From an uncultured Eubacteriales bacterium (GTDB lineage: Bacteria > Bacillota > Clostridia > Oscillospirales > Oscillospiraceae), in the NCBI GenBank assembly GCA_900544705.1, contig UQWH01000075.1, positions 1 through 7,661 on the forward strand: 7,661 bases of DNA, given 5' to 3'. The notes below the pieces were generated by a model. That model had not been told where the DNA came from and made no database searches. It saw only the letters and a list, made by a program, of their open reading frames with translations. A program made the position numbers and the translations under genes. The first letter of the stretch is position 1, and each line of letters starts with the position of its first letter. Shown one piece after another: positions 6,881-7,661 of this stretch.

Positions 6881-6919
6881 TACGGTGAGGATGCTCGTCA
6901 TCCTCACCGTATTCTTTTA
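6881..6919 (+). terminator. Rho-independent terminator, perfect 13-bp stem
   Basis: TACGGTGAGGATG at 6881-6893 pairs perfectly with CATCCTCACCGTA at 6899-6911 around a 5-nt CTCGT loop, followed by the T-rich run TTCTTTTA. The T-run is on the plus-strand side, so it terminates rightward transcription from the recombinase remnant. The minus-strand side has no comparable T-run. Confidence 0.88.
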
Positions 6920-6922
6920 TCT

Positions 6923-7015
6923 CTACGCTGGCTTTTCCTTTTCTTCCCTCAATAGCGCCGATAATGCTTGCTTTTTATTCGGTGCGAAGTTCAGATCCCG
7001 ACGGTAATGACCGTT
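6923..7015 (-). pseudogene. Minus-strand C-terminal coding remnant cut by IS256-type element
   Basis: On the minus strand, the bases just outside the proposed insertion-sequence end encode GHYRRDLNFAPNKKQALSAL followed by LREEKEKPA and a TAG stop at 6923-6925. The charged, helix-forming composition looks like a real protein tail rather than a shadow. The open frame continues into the insertion sequence as far as 7123, but that part overlaps the element's left end and has only a TTG with no ribosome binding site. I do not recognise the family. The simplest reading is a gene transcribed leftward whose upstream part was separated by the insertion. Confidence 0.35.
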
Positions 7016-7050
7016 GATAAGGTACAATAAGTTGCGCAAATTGAAAAGAG
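7016..7050 (+). repeat. Putative left terminal inverted repeat of the IS256-type element
   Basis: This GATAA-led, A-rich end resembles IS256 terminal repeats. Its inverted partner would lie beyond the right edge of the window, so the repeat cannot be confirmed here. The inner boundary is approximate. Confidence 0.5.
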
Positions 7051-7078
7051 CAAAAAAGGAGGCATAGCTTGCAGGCTC

Positions 7079-7087
7079 TGGTAGAAT
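7079..7087 (+). promoter_or_regulatory. Possible extended -10 of the transposase gene
   Basis: TGGTAGAAT carries TG one base before TAGAAT (5 of 6 matches to TATAAT). No good -35 is seen at 16-18 bp upstream, so this would be a weak, extended -10-dependent promoter giving a leader of about 33 nt before the ATG at 7127. Confidence 0.3.
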
Positions 7088-7126
7088 GAAGTTACCACAC
7101 GAACATTCGAAAGGAGGCAGCAAACT

Positions 7127-7661
7127 ATGTCCGAGAAAATTGTACAGCTGAACGAGGAAATTATCAAGAGCGAATTAAAAGAATTGGTCCGTGGCAGCGT
7201 GGAGGAAACTCTGAACGAGCTGCTGGAGAAGGAGGCAGAGTCCCTGACGCAGGCGGCGCGCTACGAGCGCAGCGAGGCCCGTCATGGCTACCGCAGCGGC
7301 CACTATGACCGGAATCTTTCCACGACCTCCGGCGACGTCACGCTCCATATGCCCCGGCTCAAGGGCGTGTCCTTTGAGACCGCCATCATCGAGCGGTATC
7401 GCCGCCGGGAGAGCAGCGTGGAGGAGGCTCTGATCGAAATGTACCTGGCAGGCGTCTCCGTGCGCCGGGTGGAGGACATCACGGAGGCGTTGTGGGGCAG
7501 CAAGGTTTCGCCCGCCACAATCAGCGAACTGAACAAGAAAGCCTACGTCCACATCGAGGATTGGCGCAACCGCCCCTTACAGGGCGGGCACTATCCATAC
7601 GTCTATGTGGACGGCATCTACCTGCGCCGCAACTGGGGCGGAGAGTACGAAAATGTTGCTG
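7127..7661 (+). CDS. IS256-family (mutator-type) transposase, 3' partial
   Basis: Catalyses copy-out/paste-in transposition of the surrounding insertion sequence through a DDE active site. The window holds the first 178 residues, and the frame is still open at the right edge. The ATG is preceded by a strong AAGGAGG at 7111-7117 with a 9-nt spacer. Recognisable family segments are the helical N-terminal region with LLEKEAESLTQAARYER, HGYRSGHYDRNLSTTSGDV near 53-71, the zinc-free DNA-binding stretch SVEEALIEMYLAGVSVRRVE, SPATISELNKKAY, and YPYVYVDGIYLR, in which D162 is the first acid of the DDE triad. The second Asp and the Glu lie outside the window. No frameshift or internal stop is seen, so the element may still be functional. 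A full-length protein would be about 390-410 residues. Confidence 0.95.
   Translation, partial: MSEKIVQLNEEIIKSELKELVRGSVEETLNELLEKEAESLTQAARYERSEARHGYRSGHYDRNLSTTSGDVTLHMPRLKGVSFETAIIERYRRRESSVEEALIEMYLAGVSVRRVEDITEALWGSKVSPATISELNKKAYVHIEDWRNRPLQGGHYPYVYVDGIYLRRNWGGEYENVA

Larger units (their letters stand above)
7016..7661 (+). mobile_element. IS256-family insertion sequence, left part (right end outside window)
   Basis: The left end is placed at 7016, where GATAAGGTACAATAAGTTGC begins. Compared by memory with the IS256 terminal repeat (GATAAAGTCCGTATAATTGT and on), it shares the GATAA start, the following GT, and the later TTG and AAA blocks, matching a little over half of the first 26 positions. 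The distance from this end to the transposase ATG is 111 nt, as expected for the family. The transposase fills the rest of the window. The 8 bases just outside (7008-7015, TGACCGTT) are the predicted target-site duplication. The family is secure from the transposase; the exact boundary is moderate. Confidence 0.65.

Noticed and set aside
6923..7123. Whole 66-codon minus-strand frame as an intact small gene
   Set aside because: It starts with TTG without a ribosome binding site, and its first half is the complement of the IS left end and the transposase Shine-Dalgarno. Only the tail outside the IS looks coding.
7175..7552. Minus-strand frame opposite the transposase
   Set aside because: It is fully covered by the conserved IS256-family transposase on the plus strand and has no motif of its own.
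5872..7661. CRISPR array, tRNA, rRNA or phage attachment site
   Set aside because: No repeated spacer-like units, cloverleaf sequence or rRNA signature was seen on either strand.

Overview
The window looks like a chromosomal segment of a fermentative gut Firmicute, most likely a Clostridia member of the Oscillospiraceae/Ruminococcaceae type. Supports for this are the moderately high GC by eye, GGAGG-type ribosome binding sites, short-spaced carbohydrate operons and the kinds of mobile-element remnants present. The genus is an inference; no rRNA or other marker gene is present.

Left part (1-5871): four tightly spaced plus-strand genes that read as one operon. They are a LacZ-type GH2 beta-galactosidase (5' end outside the window), an Aes/BD-FAE-type alpha/beta-hydrolase esterase, glucosamine-6-phosphate deaminase NagB, and a GH20 beta-N-acetylhexosaminidase resembling pneumococcal GH20C. 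Gaps are 18, 12 and 21 nt, and each downstream gene has its own Shine-Dalgarno. None of the three genes with a visible start carries a signal peptide. The likely combined job is intracellular breakdown of imported Gal/GlcNAc-containing oligosaccharides (mucin O-glycan or milk-oligosaccharide fragments): LacZ removes galactose, GH20 releases N-acetylhexosamine, the esterase may strip acetyl groups, and NagB feeds glucosamine-6-phosphate into glycolysis. NagA, a GlcNAc kinase and a transporter are not in the window.

Middle part (5872-6919): AT-richer and decayed. A short hairpin with a T-run and a good extended -10 promoter precede an SPFH/prohibitin-family gene. That gene is frameshifted at an A-run near 6150 and cut off near 6471. 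It is joined directly to a 5'-truncated fragment that looks like the C-terminus of a serine recombinase. A perfect 13-bp rho-independent terminator (6881-6919) closes this stretch.

Right part (6920-7661): a short minus-strand coding remnant is apparently interrupted by an IS256-family insertion sequence. Its left end is placed at about 7016 from a terminal-repeat-like sequence. The transposase starts at 7127 and runs off the window.

Overall this is a recognisable glycan-catabolism operon bordered by an insertion/deletion scar zone. I see no clearly new biological system. The points most worth checking are the missing N-terminal domain of the GH20 enzyme, the esterase inside a GlcNAc operon, and the chimeric SPFH/recombinase junction.
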